Made by a program: the position numbers and the translations under genes
Notes under the pieces: generated by a model
Seen by the model: the letters and a program-made list of their open reading frames with translations, nothing else
Told to the model about the DNA's origin: nothing
Database searches by the model: none
Part shown: positions 51,076 through 59,425 of the stretch, piece after piece
Layout of the letters: every line of letters begins with the position of its first letter
Numbering within the stretch: the first letter of the stretch is position 1
From: JBAMOY01 sp037071015
Lineage (GTDB): Bacteria > Bacillota_I > Bacilli_A > RF39 > UBA660
Direction of reading: 5' to 3'
DNA: 64,000 nt
NCBI GenBank assembly: GCA_037071015.1
Contig: JBAMOY010000001.1
Location: forward strand, 620,001 to 684,000

Positions 51076-51340
51076 CTAAAAATCCTAATCTTACTTTTAC
51101 ATCTAAGTTGTTTGAAATATCATAAGTTTTACATAGTAATTCAAGTTGTTCTGGCTTTATTCTGGTTAATCCTAATTCCCAATAATCTAAAAGAGTTTTT
51201 GAAAATCCAGTTTTCTTCTGTACATCTCTTAATGACAATCTTCTTTTTTCTCTAATTATTCTTAATTGATTTCCTAATGCTTGTGCAAACCTCTTATCGA
51301 CAGATTGAATTCTTTTTGTTCGATATTCTAGTTGTTTCAT
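51065..51340 (-). CDS. XRE-family HTH protein (Cro-like, early)
   Basis: A 91-residue protein with a single XRE helix-turn-helix (NQLRIIREKRRLSLRDVQKKTGFSKTLLDYWELGLTRIKPEQLELLCKTYDI). It is divergent from the CI-like repressor, the first gene of the long early operon, preceded by AAGGAG and an operator-rich region. Probable Cro or antirepressor. Confidence 0.82.
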   Translation of the reverse strand: MKQLEYRTKRIQSVDKRFAQALGNQLRIIREKRRLSLRDVQKKTGFSKTLLDYWELGLTRIKPEQLELLCKTYDISNNLDVKVRLGFLVDD

Positions 51341-51364
51341 TATAAAATTTTCTCCTTTCTATTA

Positions 51365-51500
51365 AATTTGGGTATAAGAAAACACCTATCACAAAATTCA
51401 ATTGAATTTATTGACTTTATCTAGGTGTCGTAGTACAATATAAGTACTATTTGTCATAGGTGTTCTTATACATCTGTGATAAGTGGTGTAATTAGAAAGG
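51365..51500. promoter_or_regulatory. Divergent immunity promoters with operator repeats
   Basis: A plus promoter TTGACT (about 51413), 17 bases, TACAAT faces a minus promoter (TTGAAT ... TTATAC) of the Cro-like gene. Similar half-sites (GATAGGTGTT / CATAGGTGTT followed by CTTATAC) occur inverted at about 51368-51391 and 51454-51476, with a third (TGTGATAAGTGGTG) near 51474. Likely repressor operators. Confidence 0.6.
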
Positions 51501-51534
51501 AGACATATTTCTATCACTAGAAAGAAGGTGTCTC

Positions 51535-51642
51535 TTGGAGACTATTTTTAGTTTAATAATTGCGAAATTATTTCAAAATGGTTATTCTTTCAAAATTGGC
51601 GATATTTCACTAATCAAGATTGTTAATAATCATCGAGAATAA
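51535..51642 (+). CDS. Possible 35-residue peptide on a short immunity transcript
   Basis: TTG start after AAGAAGGTG: METIFSLIIAKLFQNGYSFK then IGDISLIKIVNNHRE. It sits between the plus promoter at about 51413-51441 and a strong terminator at 51679-51724. Could be a small peptide regulator or type I toxin-like peptide, or the transcript may be non-coding. Confidence 0.4.
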   Translation: METIFSLIIAKLFQNGYSFKIGDISLIKIVNNHRE

Positions 51643-51678
51643 TTTCTCATAAAAACACTAAAAAAGTCATATTGTGTT

Positions 51679-51724
51679 GAGTTAAGTTCTGTCCTCGAAA
51701 AATAGAAACTTAGCTCTTTTTTTA
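51679..51724 (+). terminator. Strong terminator in the immunity region
   Basis: GAGTTAAGTTCT pairs with AGAAACTTAGCTC and is followed by eight T. Confidence 0.8.
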
Positions 51725-51995
51725 TGTTTTAATATTTGGGTAGCACTTTATAAATCATAAAAAGGTTCTCCAAGAAAGGAGGTGATTTTAACTACACCAC
51801 TTTATCACTTGTAGCGAGTTTGTTATCTCTGCTACGATATAATAATATCATAGTAAAATGAACCTGTCAATATACTTTGTCCATTTTTTTACTATAAAGT
51901 TCATTTTTTTACTATTTAATATAAAAATTTAATACTATTTATGGATTTTATGATATAATTTATATATACTATGTATATATAAAAAATTAAAAAGG
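51725..51995 (+). promoter_or_regulatory. Repressor promoter region with repeated operators
   Basis: Contains a GGAGGTGAT motif at 51778, then ATAGTAAAATGAAC (about 51852) facing two direct TTTTTTTACTAT repeats (about 51885-51915), likely operator sites, and a TATAAT box near 51953 for the repressor gene. The GGAGGTGAT region resembles 40945-40990 near the ornate RNA. Confidence 0.5.
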
Positions 51996-52349
51996 ATGGT
52001 GGTTCATCTGTTTGGAGATAGATTACGTGAATTGCGAGTTTCTAAAAATTTAAGTCAAGATGATTTAGGGAAAATTTTAGGTGTTCGTAAAAGTTCAATT
52101 TCAAATTGGGAAACTGATAAGGCCACACCAACATACGATATTTTAACCAAATTAGCCCAATATTTCAGCGTAACGACTGATTACCTATTAGGCTTTAACC
52201 AAGATGATTTAGACAAAATAGAGCGTCTTAAAATTGCTTGTCAAGAGGCTGGCATTAGTATTGCTGGGCAAGATTTTACTGTAGAAGATTTTGAAAAAGC
52301 TATGCAAGTTGTAGAAATGTTAAAGGAGAAAAAAGATGAAAAAAAATAA
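51996..52349 (+). CDS. CI-like prophage repressor (XRE family)
   Basis: A 117-residue protein: FGDRLRELRVSKNLSQDDLGKILGVRKSSISNWETDKATPTYDILTKLAQYFSVTTDYLLGF is a standard XRE repressor domain, with a coiled C-terminal tail (EDFEKAMQVVEMLKEKKDEKK). No peptidase domain, so induction must use another route. Start is ATG 51996 or GTG 51999; the ribosome site AAAAAGG is close to both. It overlaps the lipoprotein gene. Confidence 0.85.
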   Translation: MVVHLFGDRLRELRVSKNLSQDDLGKILGVRKSSISNWETDKATPTYDILTKLAQYFSVTTDYLLGFNQDDLDKIERLKIACQEAGISIAGQDFTVEDFEKAMQVVEMLKEKKDEKK

Positions 52350-52494
52350 GATAAAATTATTTTTTATATCTGTTTTGTGTTTACTAATTTTAACTGGCTG
52401 TACGATAACAACTGATAAAGAAACTGCAGAAAAACATGGTGGTTTCCTAGAATGGTTAGGATTTGAAAAATGTGAAACGAAAGATTGCAAATAA
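52336..52494 (+). CDS. Small lipoprotein co-transcribed with the repressor
   Basis: A 52-residue lipoprotein starting inside the repressor's last codons after AAGGAGA: signal MKKNKIKLFFISVLCLLILTGC with lipobox LTGC, mature part of about 30 residues (HGGFLEWLGF then EKCETKDCK). Expressed in the lysogen by its position, like superinfection-exclusion lipoproteins of other Gram-positive phages. Confidence 0.75.
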   Translation: MKKNKIKLFFISVLCLLILTGCTITTDKETAEKHGGFLEWLGFEKCETKDCK

Positions 52495-52497
52495 AAG

Positions 52498-52526
52498 AAG
52501 ACACTAATGAATAGTGCCTTTTTTGT
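52498..52526 (+). terminator. Terminator after the lipoprotein gene
   Basis: GACACTA pairs with TAGTGCC (one mismatch) followed by six T. Confidence 0.65.
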
Positions 52527-52599
52527 TTGTACAATACTCTATAAAAGCATCATACAATCCTTCTTTTTGTAGCACTGTGTACAATTCAATTAGTGTCAT
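52504..52599 (-). CDS. Micro-ORF of 31 residues, family with 29196-29285
   Basis: ATG 52599 after AGGAG: MTLIELYTVLQKEGLYDAFI then EYCTNKKGTIH. It shares ELYxxLxKEGLYDxFxxY with the 29-residue frame at 29.2 kb. It is antisense to the end of the repressor-lipoprotein transcript. Function unknown. Confidence 0.5.
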   Translation of the reverse strand: MTLIELYTVLQKEGLYDAFIEYCTNKKGTIH

Positions 52600-52724
52600 A
52601 CTGCTCTCCTGATTATTCTAGATTTACAACATACAACATACATCACACTACGTACTACTCTTTTATTATACACAATACCACATTCCTTTCCAATATCTTC
52701 CAGTTAATTGGTAAAAATTACCAA

Positions 52725-52746
52725 AAAAAGCCAGTGAAAAGCCAGT
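52725..52746 (+). repeat. 22-bp dispersed repeat, copy 3
   Basis: Plus strand GCCAGTGAAAAGCCAGT preceded by AAAAA, identical to 32843-32864 and 41005-41026 (both minus). It lies 11 bases before a TATAAT (52758-52763) and about 120 bases before the integrase start, in the integrase reading direction. Confidence 0.75.
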
Positions 52747-52809
52747 AAAATTTGTTCTATAATTAGTATACTATAAAACGAATGTCAAATCAAACATTTG
52801 TTCGGTATT

Positions 52810-52838
52810 TTGACAAAAAAAATAAATCGTATTATATT
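52810..52838 (+). promoter_or_regulatory. Integrase promoter
   Basis: TTGACA 52810-52815, 17-base spacer, TATATT 52833-52838, then AAAGGAG and ATG 52870. Confidence 0.8.
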
Positions 52839-52869
52839 AAATGCGATCAGTTTGGAAAGGAGAATAATT

Positions 52870-54006
52870 ATGGCAGTTTGTCCTGAAAGGATAAAAGACA
52901 AAACAACTGGTCAAATGGTCGATAAAAGAGTCGATGGTAAAATTCAATATTGTATTAGAACTTATGTAATTGGAATTGATGGCAAAAGACATCAGACAAC
53001 TAGGCATAATCCTGAATGGTTAGGAAGAGATGGATATTGGTTAGCTCAACAAGAAGAAAATCGCATAAGAAAAGAGTTATTCAAAGTTCAAAAAAACATA
53101 AAATTTGATGAATTGGCCAATAAATATTTAGAGCAAGTGAAAAATACATTAAAATATTCAACTTACTTAAAACATTTTCATTGCTACGAATCACATCTAA
53201 AAGAATATTTTCAAGATAAATATATAACAAAAATAAAAGTAACGGATATATTAAACTGGAAAAATAATATTAATTCAAAAGATTTATCTTTGGCATACAA
53301 AAGAGGAATTTTTATCACCCTATCAGCAATTTTAAATTATGGCGTTAAATACTATAATTTAAATAACAATGTTGCTAGAATAGAAGGAAATTTTAAACGT
53401 ATGCAAAATCAGAAAAAGAAGGAAATGAAATTTATTACTGACAAACAATTTCAACAAGCGATTACCTTTGAAACAAATCTATATTATTTTACTGTATATA
53501 ACTTATTATTTTACTCAGGTATAAGACGAGGAGAAATGTTAGCATTAAATATAGATGATATAAACTTTGCTAACAATACAATAAGAATAAATGAAACAGT
53601 TAATCCAAAAATTTCAATGATACCAACACCACCTAAAACAAATAAGTCTAATAGAATAATCCCTGTAGATATTAAACTTATGAATCTGTTAAAAAAAGTT
53701 ATAGATAATGGCGTTCCAGAAGACGGATATATATTTTTACATTATATAAAACTAACTACTTTACAAAGAAGAAGTAATTCAATGTTAAAAAAGATTGGCT
53801 TTTTAGAAAATGAATATATAAGAATTCATGATTATAGACACTCATTTGCATCATTTTGTATAAATAATGGAGTTGAAATACAAGAATTAAGCGATTATAT
53901 GGGGCATGAGAATATATCTGTAACATGGAATATATATAGCCATATGTATCCCGATTCGAAAATAAATTTGGTAAATCATATTCAAAATAAAATAATAATA
54001 AATTAA
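52870..54006 (+). CDS. int: Prophage tyrosine integrase
   Basis: A 378-residue integrase from ATG 52870 with AAAGGAG upstream. N terminus VCPERIKDKTTGQMVDKRVDGKIQYCIRTYV is an arm-binding segment, followed by a core-binding domain and the catalytic domain: R in YSGIRRGEMLALNIDD, H-x-x-R in HDYRHSFASF, H in MGHENISVTW and Y in NIYSHMY. It sits next to attR and uses tRNA-Thr as target. Confidence 0.94.
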   Translation: MAVCPERIKDKTTGQMVDKRVDGKIQYCIRTYVIGIDGKRHQTTRHNPEWLGRDGYWLAQQEENRIRKELFKVQKNIKFDELANKYLEQVKNTLKYSTYLKHFHCYESHLKEYFQDKYITKIKVTDILNWKNNINSKDLSLAYKRGIFITLSAILNYGVKYYNLNNNVARIEGNFKRMQNQKKKEMKFITDKQFQQAITFETNLYYFTVYNLLFYSGIRRGEMLALNIDDINFANNTIRINETVNPKISMIPTPPKTNKSNRIIPVDIKLMNLLKKVIDNGVPEDGYIFLHYIKLTTLQRRSNSMLKKIGFLENEYIRIHDYRHSFASFCINNGVEIQELSDYMGHENISVTWNIYSHMYPDSKINLVNHIQNKIIIN

Positions 54007-54010
54007 AAAA

Positions 54011-54034
54011 ACAAGACCAAAAACAAGACCAAAA
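54011..54034. repeat. Integrase arm-type sites (right arm)
   Basis: Two GACCAAAA repeats at 54015 and 54027, 12 bp apart, matching the left-arm set at 6412-6442. Confidence 0.6.
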
Positions 54035-54060
54035 AAATAAAAACCCTTGAATATCAAGGG
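54035..54060 (-). terminator. Phage-supplied terminator for tRNA-Thr
   Basis: Minus strand CCCTTGA-TAT-TCAAGGG followed by TTTTTATTTTTTT, 13 bases past the tRNA CCA end. It replaces the displaced host terminator at 6113-6150. Confidence 0.75.
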
Positions 54061-54072
54061 CAAAACACTCAA

Positions 54073-54097
54073 TGGTGCTGGAAACAGGAATCGAACC
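54073..54097. other. attR core
   Basis: The 25-bp core identical to 6261-6285, here forming the 3' end of an intact tRNA-Thr gene. Confidence 0.93.
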
Positions 54098-54148
54098 CGC
54101 GACCTACTGATTACGAGACAGTTGCTCTACCTACTGAGCTATTCCAGC
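54073..54148 (-). tRNA. tRNA-Thr(CGT), prophage integration site
   Basis: A 76-nt tRNA with acceptor GCTGGAA/TTCCAGC, D arm GCTC/GAGC, anticodon loop CTCGTAA (anticodon CGT, Thr), T arm with GGTTCGATTCC and encoded CCA. The anticodon stem has one T-T mismatch next to the loop. The 3' 25 bases are the attR core, so the gene is functional with the prophage integrated. Confidence 0.92.
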
Positions 54149-54155
54149 GTATAAC

Positions 54156-54506
54156 TTATTGCCTATTAGTTATAATTAAATTAGCAATTAACAAACCTAA
54201 CATATAAGCACATACATTAATGATAATATATATATATGCTGATAAATTATAGAAAATTAAAATATTTAGACTAAATATAACTATCATAACAATAAATAAA
54301 TTGAATTTAATTTTTCTACTTTTTAACGTGTAAAAAATAGAACTTATGAAAAAATAAAGAGGATATATATAATGCAATAGTAATTTGTATATGTCTACAT
54401 TAAACGTTAGATATCCACTCATTAATAGTAAAGGATAACCAAAAAACAAAATTAATGACATAATTCCCCAAATAATTAATATTTTATTCTTTTTCACTAT
54501 ATTCAT
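54156..54506 (-). CDS. Small membrane protein of unknown function
   Basis: A 116-residue protein with about four hydrophobic segments and basic ends (MNIVKKNKILIIWGIMSLIL ... YMLGLLIANLIITNRQ). It follows the ABC permease gene by about 50 bases on the same strand and may belong to the exporter operon. No family recognised. Confidence 0.6.
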   Translation of the reverse strand: MNIVKKNKILIIWGIMSLILFFGYPLLLMSGYLTFNVDIYKLLLHYIYPLYFFISSIFYTLKSRKIKFNLFIVMIVIFSLNILIFYNLSAYIYIIINVCAYMLGLLIANLIITNRQ

Positions 54507-54553
54507 CCTTTTCTCTAAATATTATAACAAAAAAAAGTCTATATGACTAGACT

Positions 54554-55876
54554 TTATTTTGATTTTAATGCCTTAAACATTTTCTTCCATAAATCTTTAG
54601 AAGAATAGTTTAAAATACCCACTTTATATATTTTCAACCCGTATTTTATCAATAAATAATTAGTCAATATCATAATTAGTGTCGAAATAATAAACTCTAC
54701 AATCGAGAATTGACCTAATACCAACAGTGATGGTGCTAATATAGCAGATATAAATGGTATAAAAGCAAATATTTTAATAAATAATGCTCCATTGAACATT
54801 CCTGCCATCATTGATAAATAGTAACCAACTAAGGATAAAATCATGATTGGTGTTTGTAGCTGTTGAAAATCTTCGATATTAGTTGTCATAGAAGCTAATA
54901 TTCCAGCTAACAATGAATAACCAATGAACGTTAATAACATTAACAATAATACCATCGGAATAATATAACTCAACTTGCTACCAATATCACTACTTAACAA
55001 CTGACTAATAACTGTTATCACTTCATCACCCATACCATTGGCAATATTAGCTCCACCAATTAATTTCCTAATTAATAAACCTAATCCTAAATAAGCAAAT
55101 AATAATACTCCCTGTAAAATAACAAATAAATTACCTGCTATCACCTTTGAAAAGAAATGTGTTTTTGGAGAGACATTAGAAATAATAATTTCCATTCCCT
55201 TAGTGGTTTTCTCATCGTTTACTTCTGCCCCAATCATTTGTACCAAGAAAATACTTAGCATAAAGAATGGTAAAATAATAACCGGAAAAACCGTGGTCAT
55301 AATCATTTCCATATTCTCATCAGTCGAATTTTTATCTTCATCTAAATATTCCCTTTTTATGTTAATAGGATTTAAAAGTTTATTTAATTCCGCTTCTGTG
55401 ATATTAGAGTGCGATATAGCTAATACTGTTTTAGTACTATTAATCGCATTGTTAATAAGTTGCGTATCAATAATATCCATATACTCTTTAGTAATAATGG
55501 TAGCATCTAAAACAAGTTCAGCATCATCATTAAAAACAACTAGCATATTACTCTTCTTTTCATCTTCTAACATCTTCTTAGCTGAATCTAAATCTTTATC
55601 ATATTTTTTAACTTCGTATTTAGTATCATCCCCACTAAGATTGCCTGTTTCTTTTACTTGATTCTTAAATATCTCAAAAGTATTATCATTAGTATTATCA
55701 ATCACATATATATTTTGTTTTTCATTAAAATCTCCACCAAAGAAAGTTATAATACTATCAATATTAGTGACTCCCATAATAATGACAGCCAAAATAATAT
55801 TCGCAACCAAAAACCATTTAGTTTTAACTTTACGTTTTAAACTTATACCAATCAAATAATTTAACTTACTTTTCAT
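54554..55876 (-). CDS. ABC-2 type permease (NatB-like)
   Basis: About 440 residues from ATG 55876 (MKSKLNYLIGISLKRK), with AGGTGAAAG upstream. An N-terminal membrane segment, a roughly 140-residue extracytoplasmic domain with charged repeats, then five or six membrane segments. Start overlaps the ATPase gene end by 11 bases, so the two make one exporter, similar to the NatAB sodium exporter architecture. Confidence 0.85.
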   Translation of the reverse strand: MKSKLNYLIGISLKRKVKTKWFLVANIILAVIIMGVTNIDSIITFFGGDFNEKQNIYVIDNTNDNTFEIFKNQVKETGNLSGDDTKYEVKKYDKDLDSAKKMLEDEKKSNMLVVFNDDAELVLDATIITKEYMDIIDTQLINNAINSTKTVLAISHSNITEAELNKLLNPINIKREYLDEDKNSTDENMEMIMTTVFPVIILPFFMLSIFLVQMIGAEVNDEKTTKGMEIIISNVSPKTHFFSKVIAGNLFVILQGVLLFAYLGLGLLIRKLIGGANIANGMGDEVITVISQLLSSDIGSKLSYIIPMVLLLMLLTFIGYSLLAGILASMTTNIEDFQQLQTPIMILSLVGYYLSMMAGMFNGALFIKIFAFIPFISAILAPSLLVLGQFSIVEFIISTLIMILTNYLLIKYGLKIYKVGILNYSSKDLWKKMFKALKSK

Positions 55877-56765
55877 AACTTTCACCTACTTTAGCTACGA
55901 ATATTTCATTTAGAGATGGCTCTTCAACAACAAATTTTGTAACAGCTTCTTTCTTACTAACAACCTTAAAAACATTTGATACTTTAGTAATATCTTCAAT
56001 CTTAACTTCATACTCATCTGGTTTGCATATAACATCGATAACTCCCGGAATTGCCAATAACTCTTTTTTAGTTATTTTTGCTTTAACAATAATATTTTTC
56101 TTACGATATTGCTCTTTAATATCTTTAAGATATCCCTCTAAAACCGTTTTACCTTTCATAAGAATTACTAACTTTTTACAAAACAATTCAACATGTTCCA
56201 TACGATGAGAAGAAAAAATAATCATACTGCCACTTTCAGCCAACTCAATTATTTCTTTTTTAAACAATTCAACATTAAATGGATCCAAACCAGAAAATGG
56301 TTCATCTAAAATTAACAATTTAGGCTTATTAATAATAGCTGTAATAAATTGAATCTTTTGTTGGTTCCCTTTTGATAATTCTTTAATCTTACGATCCAAA
56401 TATTCACTAATGCCAAACTTATCTAATAACATTGTTAAACGACTTATTATCTCTGTTTCTTCCATCCCTTTAAGCGTTCCATAAAATAAGCACTGTTCTT
56501 TAACTGTCATTTTAGTTAATAGGCTTCTCTCCTCTGTTAAAAAGCCAATTTGATCAGTAATACTATAATCAATCGCCTTACCATCCAAAGTTACACTTCC
56601 ACTACTTGGCTCTAATAAACCCATAATCATACGAAAAGTTGTTGTTTTTCCAGCTCCATTAACACCTAATAACCCAAAAATTTCTCCCGGTTTTACTTCG
56701 AACGATAGATTATCAACTGCTAAAAAATCACCATAATATTTTGTAACTTTATCTACTTTTAACAT
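55866..56765 (-). CDS. ABC transporter ATPase (NatA-like)
   Basis: About 299 residues from ATG 56765 (MLKVDKVTKYYG), with AGGAGTG. Walker A GVNGAGKTTT, signature LSKGNQQKIQ, Walker B KLLILDEPFSGLDP, H-loop FSSHRMEHV, and a regulatory tail ending EEPSLNEIFVAKVGE. Pairs with the permease encoded next. Confidence 0.94.
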   Translation of the reverse strand: MLKVDKVTKYYGDFLAVDNLSFEVKPGEIFGLLGVNGAGKTTTFRMIMGLLEPSSGSVTLDGKAIDYSITDQIGFLTEERSLLTKMTVKEQCLFYGTLKGMEETEIISRLTMLLDKFGISEYLDRKIKELSKGNQQKIQFITAIINKPKLLILDEPFSGLDPFNVELFKKEIIELAESGSMIIFSSHRMEHVELFCKKLVILMKGKTVLEGYLKDIKEQYRKKNIIVKAKITKKELLAIPGVIDVICKPDEYEVKIEDITKVSNVFKVVSKKEAVTKFVVEEPSLNEIFVAKVGESYEK

Positions 56766-56799
56766 AATTACACTCCTTTTAAAAAACAATATTACAAGG

Positions 56800-57843
56800 T
56801 TACTTAAATAACCTCATAATATCATTATAAGATATTAACACCATCAACAACATCAATAACATAAATCCAATTGTATGAATCGTATTCTCAACTTTCGGAT
56901 TAACCGGTTTACCTTTAATTTTTTCAATAATTAAGAAAAGTAATCGTCCTCCATCAAAAGCCGGAATTGGAAGTAAATTAATAAAACCAACATTAACACT
57001 AATGTAACCGATTAAATAAATAATGTTAATAAAGCCAGCACTAGCTGCCGTTCCGACAATATTAAATATACCTATCGGTCCTGCTAAACTATTTAGACTT
57101 AACTTACCTATAATCAAATAAAAAATTATAAATACCATCTGTTCTAGTAATGAGAAAGTTTTAGTAAATCCATATTTTACTGCTGCGATAAAACTATGAT
57201 CAAACTCACTAGCTAATGAAAAACCATATTTATATCCAGATCCTTCATCAGTTTCCACTAACAAAGGCTCTACATTAATCTTTTCCGTCTTTCCGTTTTC
57301 ATGTTCAACCTCCAAAGTAATTTCCTCACCACTTCTAATTTGTAACTCTAAAATTAAACGATCAGTGTTATTAATCTTCTTATCATTAATTTTAGTAATT
57401 AAATCCCCTTCCTTAAGATTAGTTTCATAAGCCGGATATTTTTTTTCAATGCTCCCTATAATTGGTTTACTATTAGGTACACCGTTAATTAATCCTACAA
57501 CAAATAATAATACAATCGCTAAAAGAAAATTAAATAAAATACCCGCTATTATAATTAAAAAACGCTGATGCCATTTTTTATGACACATTTGTCGATCTTC
57601 CGGAATTTTTGAATCATCTGTCTCCATGTCCTCGCCAGCCATTTGTACATATCCACCAATTGGTAAAAGTCTAATAGCATATAAAGTCTCATCATTCTTG
57701 CGATGCCACTTAAATAAACAAGGACCCATACCAATCGAAAATTCATAGACATGAACCCCTGCTTTTTTAGCAAAAACGAAATGGCCTAATTCATGAATTA
57801 AGACAGTTATCCCCAAAACTAAAATAAAATATATTAATGTCAT
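56800..57843 (-). CDS. rseP: Site-2 zinc protease RseP
   Basis: A 347-residue membrane protease. HELGHFVFAKKAG at residues about 18-30 supplies the HExxH zinc ligands, a PDZ domain spans about 115-200 (KEGDLITKINDKKINNTDRLI), and NLLPIPAFDGGRLLF near 285-299 carries the third ligand Asp. It cleaves anti-sigma factors or remnant signal peptides in the membrane. Syntenic with cdsA and uppS as in most Bacillota. Confidence 0.95.
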   Translation of the reverse strand: MTLIYFILVLGITVLIHELGHFVFAKKAGVHVYEFSIGMGPCLFKWHRKNDETLYAIRLLPIGGYVQMAGEDMETDDSKIPEDRQMCHKKWHQRFLIIIAGILFNFLLAIVLLFVVGLINGVPNSKPIIGSIEKKYPAYETNLKEGDLITKINDKKINNTDRLILELQIRSGEEITLEVEHENGKTEKINVEPLLVETDEGSGYKYGFSLASEFDHSFIAAVKYGFTKTFSLLEQMVFIIFYLIIGKLSLNSLAGPIGIFNIVGTAASAGFINIIYLIGYISVNVGFINLLPIPAFDGGRLLFLIIEKIKGKPVNPKVENTIHTIGFMLLMLLMVLISYNDIMRLFK

Positions 57844-57854
57844 TATTTCCCCCT

Positions 57855-58655
57855 TTATATTATGCTGATAAAAAACATAAAACCTAACATAACAAAAATA
57901 ATACTGTCAAGGCGATCTAAAACACCACCATGACCTGGCATAATGTTAGAAAAATCCTTCTTACCAAAATATCGTTTAATAGCCGAAAATACTAAATCAC
58001 CTAACTGTCCTAAAATAGACAAAAATAAAGTCATTAAAATAACAATATAAATTGGTAATAAACTATCAATAACTACATGATAATAAACAGTAGCAATAAA
58101 AACACCAAAGACAGTTCCACCAACCATACCTTCCCATGTTTTATTAGGAGAAATACTTTCTAAAAGCTTATTACGTCCAATTAACATCCCTACATTATAT
58201 GCAAATGTATCAGTCATTATCGTAATTAAAAATAAATAAATAACATACGCTAAACTAGTACTACGTAGCATCAACAAAATAGCAAATGATACTCCTAAAA
58301 AGAAAATGCCACCAATTAAATAAAAAGCGTCATTCATACTAAACAACTTCTTATCGTGATATAAAATTGCTGGTATTAAAAAAGTCAAAAATAAACCAGC
58401 AATAATACGAATATCAAGTGCAACCATCATATTATCCCACATAGTATTTCCAAAAATAATTAATGTCAACATTACATAAGAAATAAATTTGACAAAGTTA
58501 GGAAATGGTTTACGCGTTTCTCTAATATCCAAAAATTCTTTTAAACCTAAGATTGCTATAACATAAACAGCTAAATTAAATAAGTCGCCACCGATTAAAA
58601 AAATTGGAACAAATATTGCTAAAGCAACTATCGCACTAATAACTCTAGTCTTCAT
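57855..58655 (-). CDS. cdsA: Phosphatidate cytidylyltransferase
   Basis: About 266 residues from ATG 58655 (MKTRVISAIVALAIFVPIFLIGG), with GGAGGGA upstream. About eight membrane segments and the conserved end HGGVLDRLDSIIFVMLGFMFF, with TDTFAYNVGMLIGR and SPNKTWEGMVGG metal/CTP-site motifs. It makes CDP-diacylglycerol for phospholipid synthesis. The longer upstream frame overlaps uppS without a ribosome site. Confidence 0.95.
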   Translation of the reverse strand: MKTRVISAIVALAIFVPIFLIGGDLFNLAVYVIAILGLKEFLDIRETRKPFPNFVKFISYVMLTLIIFGNTMWDNMMVALDIRIIAGLFLTFLIPAILYHDKKLFSMNDAFYLIGGIFFLGVSFAILLMLRSTSLAYVIYLFLITIMTDTFAYNVGMLIGRNKLLESISPNKTWEGMVGGTVFGVFIATVYYHVVIDSLLPIYIVILMTLFLSILGQLGDLVFSAIKRYFGKKDFSNIMPGHGGVLDRLDSIIFVMLGFMFFISII

Positions 58656-59367
58656 CTTTAATCCCTCCAAATCTCCGATCTCTTTTAGTATATTCTAATA
58701 AAGCCTTATCAAATTCATTATTGTTAAAATCAGGAAATAATACTTCCGGAAAATAGAATTCTGCGTATGCTAAATCCCATAACATAAAATTACTAATCCG
58801 TTGTTCACCACTAGTTCTAATTAACAAATCAACTGGTGGTAACGTATTATACATGTAATTGCCAAAATTATCGATATCGATATCTTCTAAACTAATATTT
58901 TCCTTTATAATATCTAAATGCATCTTTTTAGCAGCATCAATTATTTCATATTGACCACCATAATTAACACATATATTAAATATACCATCTTTATGGTCTT
59001 TTGTATCATCAGTAACCTTATCAATTACGTTCAAAACATCCGCTGGTAGTGGTTCACGTCGACCCGAAAATACAATTTTAATCTTATTTTTCTTACTACT
59101 TTTAGCAAATCTCTTCAATCCCTCAGCAAATAGACCCATTAAATAATCTACCTCATCTTTGCTTCGTTTAAAATTTTCTGTCGAAAAAGCAAAAACACTT
59201 AAGACCTTTACGCCTTTAGAATATATATAATCACTTAATTTTTCTAAATTGTTAAAGCCGGCTAGGTGCCCCTCACTTCTCTTTTTTCCACGCATCTTAG
59301 CCCATCTACCATTACCGTCTAGGATAATAGCAACGTGGTTTGGTATTTTTATATTTTGATAATTCAT
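58645..59367 (-). CDS. uppS: Isoprenyl (undecaprenyl) diphosphate synthase
   Basis: A 240-residue cis-prenyltransferase: HVAIILDGNGRWAKMRGKKRSEGHLAGFNNLEK, FAFSTENFKRSKDEVDYLM and LIRTSGEQRISNFMLWDLAYAEFYF are the family signatures, including the catalytic Asp in DGNGRW. It makes the C55 carrier for cell-wall precursors. First gene of the uppS-cdsA-rseP operon. Confidence 0.96.
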   Translation of the reverse strand: MNYQNIKIPNHVAIILDGNGRWAKMRGKKRSEGHLAGFNNLEKLSDYIYSKGVKVLSVFAFSTENFKRSKDEVDYLMGLFAEGLKRFAKSSKKNKIKIVFSGRREPLPADVLNVIDKVTDDTKDHKDGIFNICVNYGGQYEIIDAAKKMHLDIIKENISLEDIDIDNFGNYMYNTLPPVDLLIRTSGEQRISNFMLWDLAYAEFYFPEVLFPDFNNNEFDKALLEYTKRDRRFGGIKDED

Positions 59368-59396
59368 GTTACTTATACCTCACTATCTACACTATT

Positions 59397-59425
59397 ATTA
59401 TAATATAACTTAGACAATTATACAA
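59397..59425 (-). promoter_or_regulatory. Promoter of the uppS operon
   Basis: Minus strand TTGTAT (59425-59420), 17 bases, TATAAT (59402-59397), just after the khpA terminator. Confidence 0.6.
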
